Part shown: positions 37,007 to 48,450 of the stretch, piece by piece
How the letters are laid out: each line of letters starts with the position of its first letter
Numbering within the stretch: the first letter of the stretch is position 1
Assembly: GCF_037975245.1 (NCBI RefSeq)
Contig: NC_092579.1
Span: 6,263,001 to 6,327,000, forward strand
DNA length: 64,000 nucleotides
Source: Apostichopus japonicus
Taxonomy: Eukaryota > Echinodermata > Holothuroidea > Aspidochirotida > Stichopodidae
Direction of reading: 5' to 3'
Program-made: the position numbers and the translations under genes
The notes under the pieces: generated by a model
Databases searched by the model: none
The model's input: only the letters and a program-made list of their open reading frames with translations
What the model was told of the DNA's origin: nothing

Positions 37007-39635
37007 GGTTCCTTGCTTTAGCAAAAGGAACCTATGCAGTCAGGTTGGCGTGTGTGTGTATGTATGTATGTGTGTATGTGTGTGTGTGTGTCTGTGACAC
37101 TTGCTTGGGTACGCTCTATCTCAATAAGGGAATGTTGGATTGAGGCCAAACTTGGACTATAGATCCGCCATATGGAGAAGGTGTGCCCTATTGTTTCTGG
37201 TGCCGACAAAGGTCACCAAAGGTCAGTTATGGTCCAAAAACCGAAAATATTAAAACTGCAATAACTCCCAGTGCCAATGTGCGACAAGATTGATATTTTG
37301 GGACAAGTTGTGAACTGGTTAGGGGAGCATTTTCAAACTTAACGGTCATGTGATCCGAGGTCACCAAAGGTCAATTAATGATAAAAAACTAGTATTTTTG
37401 CGATAACTTGAGAACGAAATGTCCGTTAGGGTTGGGAGTTGCTTCAATGTTATCCAATTGTCGACCCGCATCTGGGTGACCCTTGACCTCAGTTTGACCT
37501 CTGGTGACCTTTACATGTTTTTGGGGATTTTTACAGTTTTGATGGTATTTTCAGATGTCAAAGGTACCTTCTGATCATAAATGTCATCAGGTTGACCCCG
37601 TGTGACCTTTATGTGCAAAGTTATATGGGGTCAAAGTTTTTCGGTCAGAGTTAGGATGGTTGTACAGACTTGTCGTTTTGTTTTTTGGAATCAGGAGATT
37701 AAACTACATCTGAAACCAAGGTCAAAAGGTCAAAGGTCACATTAGAAAAAATGTGCTTATTTTGGGAGGAAACGAGCAAAAAAGAAAATGTTTGGTTTTG
37801 ATGCTAGATTTGGATATCAAAGGTACCTTCCGATCAAAAATGTCAATTGGTTGACACCCGTGTGACCTTCGTGTGCGAAGTTATACGAGGTCAAAGTTAA
37901 TTTTCAGACATTTAATGCAACAACTCCCAGTTCCAAGGTGTGACATGGTTGATATTTTCGGACAAGTTGCAAATGGTATAGGGGAATATTTTCAAACTTA
38001 ACGGTCATGTGATCCGAGGTCACCAAAGGTCAATTAATGTTAAAAAACTAGTATTTTGGGGGTAGCAAATGGGCAAAGAAAAAAATGTTTGAATTTGTAT
38101 AGTTTGATGCTCTAATTTAGGTCTCATCAATCAAAAATGTCAATAAGTTGACCCAAGGTGACCTTTGTATGTTAAGTTATATGAGGTCAAAGTTAATTTT
38201 CAGACATTTAGTGTAATAACTCTCAGTACCAAGGTGTTACCCAGTTGATATTTTGAGACAAGTTGCAAATGGTATAGGGGAATATTTGCAAACTTAACGG
38301 TCATGTGATCCGAGGTCACCAAAGGTCAATTAATGATAAAAAACTAGTATTTTTGCGATAACTTGAAAACAATTTGTCTGTTAGGGTTGGGAGTTACTTC
38401 AATGTAATCCAATTGTCGACCCGCATCTGGGTGACCCTTGACCTCAATTTGACCTCTGGTGACCTTTTCGTGTTTTGTGGATTTTTACAGTTTCGATGCT
38501 ATTTTCAGATGTTAAAAGTACCTTCTGATCATAAATGTCAATGGGTTGACCCCCGTGTGACCTTCGTGTGTGAAGTTATATGAGGTCAAAGTTAATTTTC
38601 AGACATTTAATGCAATAACTCCCAGTTCCAAGGTGTGACAAGCTTGATATTTTTGGAGTAGTTGCAAATGGTATAGGGGAATATTTTCCAACATAACGGT
38701 CATGTGATACAAGGTCACCAAAGGTCAATTAATGTTAAAACAAACTAGTATTTTTGCGATAACTTGAGAACGAAATGTCCGTTAGGGTTGGGAGTTGCTT
38801 CAATGTAATCCATTTGTCGACCCGCATCTGGGTGACCCCTTGACCTTAATTTGACCTCTGGTGACCTTTTCGTGTTTTGTGGATTTTTACAGTTTCGATG
38901 CTATTTTCAGATGTTAAAGGTACCTTCTGATCATAAATGTCAATGGGTTGACCCCCGTGTGACCTTCGTGTGCGAAGTTATATGACGTCAAAGTTAATTT
39001 TCACACATTTAATGCAATAACTCCCAGTGACAAGGTTGATTTTTTTGGACAAGTTGCAAATGGTATAGGGGAATATTTTCAAACTTAATGGTCATGTGAT
39101 CCAACGTCACCAAAGGTCAGCTAATGTTAAAAAAGTAGTATTTTGGGGGGAGAAAATGGGCAAAGAAAAATTGTTTGAATTTTGACAGTCAGGCTCTATT
39201 TAGGTCTCACCGATCAAAAATGTCAAATGGTTGACCTCCGGGTGACCTTTGTGTGTGAAGTTATGTATACAAGTTCAAAGTTAATTTTTTGACATTTAAT
39301 GCAATTAAATCTCAATGCCAAGGTGTGACATGGTTGATATTTTGGGACAAGTTGTGAATGGGGTGGTGGAACATTTTGAAACTTAAAGGTCATGTCATCT
39401 GAGGTCACCAATGTTATCATATCTGTTGACACACTTGTAGGTCTCTTATACTTCTTACATTTTCGACGCCATATTTAGATCTCAAAAGTGCCTTTTGATC
39501 AAAAATCTGATCATATTTTGGCTATAGTGTTGGTTACTTTATGGGAACATGTAGGACCACAATTACTTGGACTATTTGAGCCCAATCTTGCTTGATAATA
39601 TTATGTGTATTGTCATATACCCCAAGCAAGGAACC
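37007..39635 (+). repeat. 2.6 kb AGGTCA-rich tandem array bounded by short inverted repeats
   Basis: The array sits between GGTTCCTTGCTT (37007-37018) and its exact inverse AAGCAAGGAACC (39624-39635). Inside, units of ~300, ~395 and ~660 bp repeat the order GTACCTTCTGATC - AAATGTCAATGGGTTGACCC - GTGTGACCTTCGTGTG - AGTTATATGAGGTCAAAGTT - CAGACATTTAATGCAATAAC - CAAATGGTATAGGGGAATAT - GGTCATGTGATCCGAGGTCA - CTAGTATTTTTGCGATAACT - GTCGACCCGCATCTGGGTGA. A (GT)n/(GTAT)n tract opens the element (37050-37093). The layout, a tandem core with inverted ends, resembles non-autonomous elements carrying internal satellites. No transposase, and no obvious target duplication. Confidence 0.8.
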
Positions 39636-39639
39636 ACAG

Positions 39640-42105
39640 TGCCCTTGGGCTCTTGTAAAGTTGTATTGTTTGTAGAGTCTGCAAAGGCCTCTCTCTATTT
39701 GGTTGTTCGAGATGCTGTTTTTTTTCGACGTTCTTGTCTGACTCGAGTCGTTCGAGTTTGTCCTCATCCTGATAGGTCAACAAAGACTAGCGTCTACATC
39801 ATTCATGTCTTGTTGATCGTCGGCCGACTAATCATGTTTTCTCCCCCTTGAAAGAAAAAAAAATAGAAAATGAGAGCAGAAAAATTACCCTGGTAACAAC
39901 GAAAAGTACAACAAAATAGGTTAAGTTTGACAAAGAAAAATATCCACACGCAGATTGGGGAGGAAGCTAGAGGCTGATTGTATGATAACGACTTTGCTGT
40001 TATTAAAGTCAATGTTTTGGGATTCTTCTCATTGTTCTCTCTGATCATTTAAGATTGGAGATTTGAAAATGATGTGCTGTCACTCACATGATATATAAAC
40101 TCAACACTGCTCAGTCTTAGATTGCAAAATGGAAAAAAATGCCTCAAAAGTAAATATCTACTCTTCCTGATGGATTGTTACCAGGGGCAACCAACATTTC
40201 TTCCCAGTTGGTCGTCTGTAGGTGAAGAAAGTATAGACATACAGGTACAACACATCATTTTGTTGAAGAATATTCTGGCAATATCACAGAGCTTAAAGTC
40301 ATAATTCACAAACAATGGTTATACAGTGTGATATTATTTGAAGCTCAGAACGATTCTTGGAAAAACGAAAAAAAAAAAAAGCACATTTTTGCATATGCTG
40401 TAATGTAAAGAACCTTGCTACAGAATTTTTACCTGTAAGAGAAAAACTGACGTCTTAATTCTCATGTTACACACTACCATTTGCGTCTAGGAACCCTCCA
40501 TTTTACCAAAAATGTCTGAAGGGGTTAGGAGACACCCCTCCCTTTTGACCTCTCCCATGGATGACTAAACATCCTAGCTCCTCCCACGGTACAAAAGAAA
40601 GAAAACGAGATAGTTGTGCCCCCGGTGTCTGTCCGACACATGAAGTAGAATTTTTACTTGATCTTTCTTCCATTCAGTTGGAGGAGTCTAATGTTTCCTG
40701 AAATAACACCAGACCAAATATATCCTCTAGCTTGCTACAGTTATGTAATATCCTAAGGATGTACATACTTATGAATTCTTTACGGCCCTCCTCGTTTACC
40801 TGTCTCTACTTCTCTATTGCACTTTCCCATGTACTTACAACCTTGTACAGTAGCACTTGCCCCCCTACCCTCACCCCCATTGACTTTCTTTGGGGCCAAA
40901 GTATTGTTTGTCCCATCTCCTCTTCTTTTCCAATTTATATACCATTTTGCAAAGTTCACAGCCTCTATCTGGCCTCCCTCCCCCCACTCTCCCCTGGTGA
41001 CACTACTCTTACCTAGCAGTGATCATCCAGTTCTGGTCTGCTGCCCTCCTTCCCTACTCAATCTACCACCCTGGATGCAAATGTTGGGAACTTTTAAAGT
41101 TTGTAGTACTATTCTGTACTTTCCTGGTTATTTTTCCTTTAAATTGATATCAGTAGCTTTAAGCCAAAACTCTATCTCTGATGACTACCAACAGCTGCAC
41201 CAGCTTCCAAGAACTTGAACTTTTGTCGGCACTGGTATAAAATGTTTAATTGCTCAAGAAAAACTGAGCAAGTAGTACCAAAGGCAAAGATCTCAGACTA
41301 CTGCCAAACATCCATTAGGCTATATTTGATCAAGTCAACAATCGCCCTACATAAATAACATAAATTTCTAGTCCGATGAAGAAATGCTCCCTAAATGGAT
41401 TGTTCGGAATTCCAGTCAAGCTCGCTCACGTGCTGGAAATTGGCGTCTCGATGTTATTTGCAGGATCAGTTTCTCACGACTCCTGATTAATAATCTGTTG
41501 GGGAGTTTACTTTGGGAGGAGACGTCGAAGGTTTGCCTGCTATGGATTGTCGAGCAAAGTGGATTAATCGTAGGGTTCTGCAGCCTTCTGGCCATCACCT
41601 GAGGAAAGATACTTTTGACAGGCTGTAATCAGCTTTTTTTTCATCTCTTCCTTGCCAATCCCACCAATTTTGTAAAACCAAAGTCAATGTCAGTGAACCT
41701 TGAACGTGTATGAATTACGGGAAGGTCGTTAGGAAGAACGAAAGAAAAGTGATATCTTGTTTTTAATCATGAATGTTAGAAGTCAAATATCAGTATTTAG
41801 TGAAAAGGTGGACTGCGCAGCTGAGATGTTTAAAATGTCTTATATAATGACCAACTGGTTTGTCATTAGCTTTCTGTGGGAAGTTAGCACGGTCTTGTTG
41901 TACCCATTGATCAGCAAAACTATAAAAAGAACACCAATGAGTGAGAACCTTATCTTAGTGTGGGTTTGAGATGCTATTTCAGTGACAACATGAATCATTT
42001 AAATATTGCATTTCAAAAAAAGTTTCAGATGGGGGAAGGGGGGAGACTGCTCAATTTTCAGTGGTGCCCTACTCAATTCACATATAATCTTGAATTGCTA
42101 TTAAT
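39640..42105 (+). other. Intronic stretch with a dispersed-repeat copy; otherwise nothing
   Basis: A CCCTCCTCGTTTACCTGTCTC segment (about 40787-40890) belongs to the dispersed repeat. 41380-41610 is GC-balanced with an E-box CACGTG and two GATTAAT motifs and could be a conserved element. No exon is supported. Confidence 0.4.
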
Positions 42106-42199
42106 ATAGTTGGGAGATTATTTCTCCCTCCCTTGGTGTTCGGGACCCCTGCTAACTCCTACAGTCTTCATACTATGCCCCTCATCTATCATGATAACA

Positions 42200-42320
42200 A
42201 GGTACCAGAAGGGAGTTTGGTACCAGGAGGGAGGTTGCCGTTGGTACCAGGAGGGAGCTGGGTATCAGGAGGGAGCTTGGGTATCAGGAGGAAGGTGGAT
42301 ATGGTGGCAGGAGGGATCTA
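42200..42320 (+). repeat. Short G-rich tandem repeat (~20 bp unit)
   Basis: Six variants of GGTACCAGGAGGGAGCTTGG occur in a row. The open frames across it reflect repeat periodicity, not a gene. Confidence 0.75.
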
Positions 42321-43647
42321 CTTTTCTGATAACAGCTCCCTGGTGCCAATGACAAAGCAAGAATAGTATCTGTAGTAAGCGCAGAGTAGCATTTCCATGG
42401 CTAGTGTTTTCAGCTAAGAACATGTTATAATTAACAAAGTGTAGTGTTATAGTGTTATGAAGATACTGTACTTGTTTAATGTATTGAAGTTAATCACTAT
42501 TATCTTTTCAAAGTTCTACATTAGGTGTGTTCATATGTTTGTGTGTGTACATGCAGAGCCTATAGAAAAGGGTTTAATAATATTGTCACAAACATTGTGA
42601 ACATTGTAAGAACCAATATCCTGTTTGAAAGTTCTGCATTAAACAAGATCAAATATAATTATAGTACACAAAACTATATCACTTGTTATGCCTAGATGTG
42701 AAATATTTGTCACGGCACCACTGTACATAACACTATATACACTTAATACAGTAAGCCTGTTATCACTATGCAGGTTTGCTTTTTCCAGCAAGTTTGGCCC
42801 AGACTGTTAAACTGACAGACTATTCTTCCATATATTCATTATTGCCAGTTTTATGGGTAAATATTGTGCTTTGTGGCAGGAAGACCAAAGATAATTATAG
42901 TATAAAGTTTGCATTCCCCAAGGAACCTCTTTGTTGCCATGGTGACATTTTAAATTTTGCAAACAAGTAGGCTGGGCTTGATATAATGATAAAATATGTT
43001 TGCACTAGGTTTTACTCACGTGTCATTTGTCACTGATGGATGAAGGAGCAATTGACTTTTTGTTTTCAAATTTCTTTATGAAAAGGGCATTTTCTATTAT
43101 AAAAATAAGATCCATGTTAAAAAAAGAAAGAAAAATATAGGCTTCTGAAAATGAAGAATATATAACACTGTGCATACAGCATGTGTAACCACATGAACTG
43201 AACTCAAGACACCCACCCCATGGCCTACCCACCTAGATATATGTGCACATGATGTTACTTATAAATATAAATTTAGTTTTATAAACCTATAAATGCTGGC
43301 AATTGCAAGGAGATTATTCAGTTCATTACACAGACCTGCCAGTTTTTCTGTTTCTGAGAATCTAAGATATAGTACTTATTATGATCATGGAAGTAGGTTA
43401 ATTTAATTACTTCCAATGTATGAACCAATGTGTGATGGCAGATATATGCCATCTCACGTAATTTCACAACGCTAAGAGGAATCTTGTTTGAACGGATCTG
43501 TATTTTAAAGGGTAATGATGGTTTCTATGATTTGCTTTTGGTTTATTTTATATCCTGAAATTTTGTGATTTCACGGATGGTTAAACTTTGCAAGTTCTCT
43601 AAATAGGTGAATTGTGTCTGTCCCCAAAAAGTCATTCCCGAACTTAA

Positions 43648-43887
43648 AGGTAGTCTGTATAGGCCCCAAATTATTGCACGCTATAATTGCTAGAAGGTTT
43701 TAAAAAGGACTTTCCTGGGGGTCTTTACCCCCAAATTGTTCTCAGACATTTTAAATTAACACACATGATGACTGAATGTCCCAGTGAGGTACATTTCTTC
43801 CAAGGTGGTAATACAAACAGTGTAAGAACTGACCAAATGTGACCATATTTGAATATCTGGCATATTTGGGGCCAATACAACATACCT
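43648..43887 (+). mobile_element. TTAA-flanked MITE, family B (240 bp)
   Basis: TTAA at 43644-43647 and 43888-43891. The ends AGGTAGTCTGTATAGGCCCC + AAAT and ATTTGGGGCCAATACAACAT + ACCT are inverted with four mismatches over 24 bp. The interior matches the copy at 13.8 kb. Confidence 0.87.
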
Positions 43888-44244
43888 TTAATTAGTAATT
43901 CCTGAGTACATACCCCCCACCCCCCGACCAGCAGTTCCCACCCCTCTGTTGCCGTCCACCACAGAGACTTTGGACACATTACTAATCCATGTGCAGCTAA
44001 ATTTTGATTGGTCCACAGTGCTCGCCAAGAGGTCTCCCCCAACAATATTCCATGACCAGTGACAGCAATTGTAACACTTGATAGCATTAAAGGATGTTAC
44101 AATGTGGGGAAAGTTGGGAAATGTCTGTAAATAACCTTTGCCATCCCATCTGCCAAAATTAGCCCCCAATTCTATGGTGGAATTTCAACCAGAAGTCTCA
44201 GAATTTTAACAATTAAAATGTCTATAGAAACATAGTCTACTGTT

Positions 44245-44340
44245 GAATATATTCAACACCTGTGCTGTTGTGCTCATACTCATGCTGTTGTACTTGTACT
44301 GATGCTGTCGCCCTGATACTAATGCTGTTGCACCGGTACT
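44245..44340 (+). repeat. Minisatellite, ~24-bp unit, four copies
   Basis: Variants of TACTGATGCTGTTGYRCYNG repeat four times. Confidence 0.75.
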
Positions 44341-44517
44341 ACAAGTGAAACATCTATTTGTATTGATGTTGGTTAATTCTCTGTGCTATTTATTTTTACT
44401 TCATTTCTTTTACATACTAAAATCCCTTAATAGTGATCTCATGACATTGAACAGTCAAATTTTTATTTCCAGATTAGTGGAAAAACAACCTTCATTCACA
44501 CTGTACTTTGTATACAT

Positions 44518-44656
44518 AAAATATAATGCTGATTTGCAAAATATAATGCTGACTTACAAAATATAATGCTGATTTGCAATATATAATGCTGATTTGCAAA
44601 ATATAATGCTGATTTGTAAATATATAATGCCGACTTGCAAAATATAATGCTGATCT
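44518..44656 (+). repeat. Minisatellite, 20-bp unit, seven copies
   Basis: The unit AAAATATAATGCTGATTTGC repeats with a strict 20-base period except one single-base insertion. Confidence 0.92.
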
Positions 44657-45259
44657 ATCAGATGTTTCTAAATTGCAATCATAGTTTTATTGTGAACAGT
44701 AGATTTCAATAGATTTTATTAAAATTGTCTGACGTTGGTGAACAAAAGTTCAAAAGAGTTGCTCTAAGTATAGAGTTACATTTCTGTTTTTCTAAACTGA
44801 TGAATATTGTGGATACCTCTTCAAGGATTTTTCTTTTAAGAAACTGTTCTTTCTCACCATGTGGACATGTTAGGTAGGAGAAGTGTGTGTGTCCAGTACA
44901 CAAAAAGTGTAGTGTTGGATGCATAAAGATCTCATTATTTAGTTAAGGTTATTACAATGATGAGACCCTACTTGATCCTTAAAGTGCTCCTCTATTCAGA
45001 GATTTGACTGGACCTTTACAGTCTGTGGGCAGTATCAATGGGAACCTTAACATTGAAGTTAAAACTCAGCATGAATGGTTTTCATTGGTTTTGAAAAGGT
45101 AGCTTAAAAGTATCTTTACAATATCAGTCTTAAATGGTAGCTCCTTGCCCTTAGTTATGAGTAAACTCCTCATTGAACTGAATGTATAGCATGCTTAAGG
45201 CATGAACACTATCTAGGATAGCCTCAAATTGCTTTTGTTAATTCAAGCTGTTGAATTAA

Positions 45260-45616
45260 AGGCATCGAAGACTTGCCCCAAACCGCGTGCCGCCCTCTGA
45301 AAAAGTTAACTTTCCGTTGCTTGCAAGTGAAGTGTTTTTCTTGTCACTACAAAATGCAGACAGTAATGAAACGTGATACCTTGTTATCTTTTATCTAGAC
45401 CTGAGATGTCCATCGCTGCTATGTACACTGTGTTGTGGGTATTGACCGTAGCTGCATATATTGACTGTACACTAGTGTCTAATTACCGACTGTAGCAAGC
45501 TGTGTGTGTATTTTCTGGGATCGATGGTGGTGTCTAACACTTCTGTTAAACCTCATTCGAAACTAGGTCAGACTACCGGCATCAGACGTTTCTTTGTGCT
45601 TGAGTCTTCACTCCCT
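45260..45616 (+). mobile_element. TTAA-flanked MITE, family A (357 bp)
   Basis: TTAA at 45256-45259 and 45617-45620. Ends AGGCATCGAAGACTTGCCCC and ...GAGTCTTCACTCCCT. Uninterrupted and parallel to the copy at 22.7 kb. A hAT MITE has inserted exactly at its right boundary. Confidence 0.87.
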
Positions 45617-45622
45617 TTAAGT

Positions 45623-46062
45623 CAGGGTTGTCCAACCTACGGCCCGCGGGCCACAGTCCGGCCGCCGCAGGGTTGCGTCCGGCCCGCCAGAGATGCTCTA
45701 CGGTGCGAAATTTTAGTGAGCAGAATTATTGATAACAATTTGAAGCTATATAATCATGTATATCACATGCCTCATATGTCATTCGACGATAGCAGTATTC
45801 AAGGAATACAATATCAAACGGCATAACAATACAAAACATTCCAGCAAGTATGATGGTATCAAAGGACAGTTAAGGATTGACCGAGTCAATAAACTGAAAC
45901 AAAGTATCGTAGGTCAACAGTCTTTTTTCAAAATGAAAACTCTGAAAATGCAACAAAACTCAGTTTCATGATAAGCGAAGCCATAGCCAAGAAGGGAAAA
46001 AAATCGAAAAATCGAGCGTAGGGTTCATGTGGCCCTCCTCTGCAAAAGGTTGGACAACCCTG
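45623..46062 (-). mobile_element. hAT-type element, family 1 (440 bp), retaining a transposase fragment
   Basis: The ends CAGGGTTGTCCAACCT / AGGTTGGACAACCCTG... are flanked by a perfect 8-bp duplication CTTTAAGT (45615-45622, 46063-46070). It is inverted relative to the copy at 5.9 kb. Its centre differs from that copy and contains a zinc-finger-like coding remnant. The target duplication includes the TTAA at the end of the neighbouring family A MITE, so it inserted after that MITE. Confidence 0.92.
45744..45968 (+). pseudogene. Remnant of a hAT transposase N-terminus (BED-type zinc finger)
   Basis: An open frame inside the hAT element reads CLICHSTIAV then FKEYNIKRHNNTKH, i.e. Cys-x2-Cys-x14-His-x4-His. 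This is the BED-finger pattern found at the N-terminus of Charlie-like hAT transposases and their domesticated relatives. About 40 further residues are open, and then the frame stops at the internal deletion. No catalytic domain is present, so it cannot be functional as a transposase. Confidence 0.7.
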
Positions 46063-46071
46063 CTTTAAGTA

Positions 46072-46180
46072 CTTCATTCCTCTCTTACTTGTCTCCTCCT
46101 AGATACACTCTGGATTTACACAAGCCTACAGAGTAGTAATTACATTCATACAGTGACCCTCCAGTGACCTTCATCCCAGC
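46072..46180 (+). repeat. Copy of the dispersed CTTACCTGTCTCC repeat
   Basis: TTCATTCCTCTCTTACTTGTCTCC...AGATACACTC resembles the segments at 9.66, 29.99, 31.66 and 40.79 kb. Confidence 0.4.
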
Positions 46181-47780
46181 CTGCATAAAGCATGCCAATG
46201 TTATTAAAACTGCCTAATTTTTTTCTCAGCTACACAACATGTTCATCATGTTAGTTAGATGTTACCATTGCTTGGCTATTAATGACATGTACAAAATGCT
46301 TCTATACCACAATATGACATGTTACAGTCAGTGTAACATTGGTTCTGTGTAAAGTACTTTTTTACTATTTTTACACACTTTCACTACCAAACATGAGGTG
46401 ACCTTAAAACTCCAGCTGCAGTTTCATAATATAGCTATAGCATTACATATTTCCCTCCCTGACAAAAAACGAAAAAAAAAATAAAAAACTTTAATTGATT
46501 GCAGACAGGCTTGGTGAGGTCATAAAAGTATCCAATGACAGTTGAACCCACAAAGAAATGCTATTGAAGAACCCATCATAAACTGACAATAAATATGTAT
46601 CCAAACAATAAAAGAACATGTTTACAACCTCTTGTCATTGATAAAGTACAGTTATAAGTACAGTAATAAAGATGTATACAAACTCTGTGCTTGGTTCCCT
46701 ACAGTGTATTAAGCTAGATCTGGATGTATGGGTCTGGTGGTCAAACACCACCACTCAGTAGAGCACTTCAGATTGTGAAGATAATATTAAATAATCCTAA
46801 AGATTAAAATCAAATAGCCATTTAACCTTCATTAACCTAGCAAGTGCACCCAACAGTCATTTTTATGATTTTGCGGGTCGTGTGACCTTGATCTTGTGCA
46901 GATGGGTGCATGTGTATGAGAAAGAATTTATAGCAGTGAAACAAGAAAAAACAAAAAAAATCAAATTGCTCTTTGTATGCATTCAGGTGAAAATTTTGCC
47001 TCAAGGAACTCTGGGAAAGAAAAACTAGATGTATACCCCCCTCCATGGTCTGTCATTAGTTTATGGCTAAATGGTTTACAATTTAGTTTACAAAGACATT
47101 TCAGATTTTTTTGGTCAGTTTTGTGATGAGTTTGTTTTCTTACTGGGTCCAGGCAGATGGTACAGGAAATTAATATAGTAGATTTATATATATATTTTTT
47201 TATTTTTTATATTTTTTTAATGAGAGGCAAAGGTTGTAGGTCTACACACAAGTTGGAGACAACAGTTGGTTTGCTACACATTCTCTCCTAAGTTTCATTT
47301 TTTCACTGTTTCAAGCTCATGACTAACTGGGAAAAAACCCAGATATGATATAAATTGAAATGTACCAAAGAATACACTGTCACTGTACATAGAGAAATCA
47401 CATAGTTAGAGATTAATCAACCCCAATTAACCCCCAAATACATTTGTTTATAATAAAGGGGTGGGGGAAGGGGGTGGGAGGACAGCTTTCAGATCAGTTT
47501 GGAAAAGCACCCACTGCTGCTAGTTGTGATGCAAAGCTAGATTTGGGCATAAATTAAAGCAAGTATGAAAAAGGGGCTGCTATATATAGTATTTACTGTA
47601 GATTGTTCATATACAGATTCTTCTGGTGGTAATGTGCTAAGAAGCTCACCGTTAGGATCTTGTGCAACAACTACACATTTACCAAGTGTGGCTGGGGGTT
47701 CACTTAGTGGCCGTTTCAAGAGTTTACCAAACTTTAACGACAATGTAAACATATTTTTTTTCACGTCTTCTTCTCCACAG

Positions 47781-48396
47781 GAAGCAGATGCCTCGATCGA
47801 CTCCCGAACAAGTCACAGTGGAAAAGTCGCCGAGTTACTTCATAACAGAGGAGGTTCCACAGAGGATCCACGACATGTCCTCGACCGTGAAGCTGCTGTT
47901 GGTCGTCAGGGACCCCGTCCAGCGGGCGATATCAGACCACACGCAATCTCTCAGCAAAGGCAAGACGAGAACGCTGGAGCAGCGTATAATGAAGGAGACG
48001 GACCCGGGGGCCGTCGACCCTGAAAGTTACATCGTCAAGATAGGGTTATACGCAAAACACTTCCGGCGCTGGTTGGACTCCTTCCCCAGGTCTCAGATCT
48101 TGGTCGTGAGTGGAGAAGACCTGGTGACGAAGCCGGCCGACGTCATGGCGGACGTGCAAGAATTTTTGAACCTGGAGAAAATTGTAAACGAGGACTATTT
48201 CTTTTTTAACGAAACCAAAGGATTTCCTTGCTTAAAGAGAGACCCTCACGAGGCGGTGCCCAAGTGTCTGGATGGGTCGAAAGGGCGCCACCACCCAGAC
48301 GTGAATCCTGAAATTTTAGAGAAGTTGAGGAGATTTTATAAGCCGTACAACGAACAGTTTTATAAATTAGTAAATGTCAATTTCCATTGGAGGTGA
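47781..48396 (+). CDS. HS3ST (2/3/4/6-like): Heparan sulfate 3-O-sulfotransferase, second and last coding exon
   Basis: The acceptor TTCTTCTCCACAG ends at 47780. The first G completes the Arg168 codon left by exon 1, so the splice keeps frame (phase 2). The exon gives residues 168-372 and ends in TGA at 48394-48396. It contains VEKSPSYF (181-188), the 3'-phosphate-binding segment VVRDPVQRAIS (209-219), GLYAKHFRRWL, a sequon at Asn311, the Cys318/Cys330 pair expected to form the family's disulfide, and SKGRHHP (334-340). FPCLK around Cys318 matches the HS3ST2/3/4/6 group; HS3ST1/5 have FYCLR. The total of 372 residues fits that group (about 340-460). The two-coding-exon layout with the junction just after NWYR also matches vertebrate HS3ST2-6. 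Odd point: ISDHTQ where most family members have ISDYTQ. No frameshift or premature stop is seen, so the gene looks functional. Exact orthology within the group cannot be set by eye. Confidence 0.95.
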
Positions 48397-48444
48397 TATT
48401 AGAGAAGTAAAAATTTGATTCCAGTAACATATATATACAATTGC

Positions 48445-48450
48445 AATAAA
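48445..48450 (+). other. Polyadenylation signal AATAAA of the HS3ST gene
   Basis: A canonical AATAAA lies 49 bases after the HS3ST stop and is followed by T-rich sequence and TTGTTGT (48465 on), a plausible downstream GU-rich element. It predicts a very short 3'UTR of about 75 nt. Longer forms using later signals are possible. Confidence 0.6.

Noticed and set aside
41384-41602. 72-residue open frame (+)
   Set aside because: Open also on the opposite strand; more likely a complex non-coding island than an exon.
43725-44169. Two overlapping ~100-residue - strand open frames
   Set aside because: They run across the family B MITE and adjacent non-coding DNA in different frames; no protein features.
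47565-48023. 152-residue open frame overlapping HS3ST exon 2
   Set aside because: Wrong frame over a clear sulfotransferase exon; its second half is the shifted reading of that exon.
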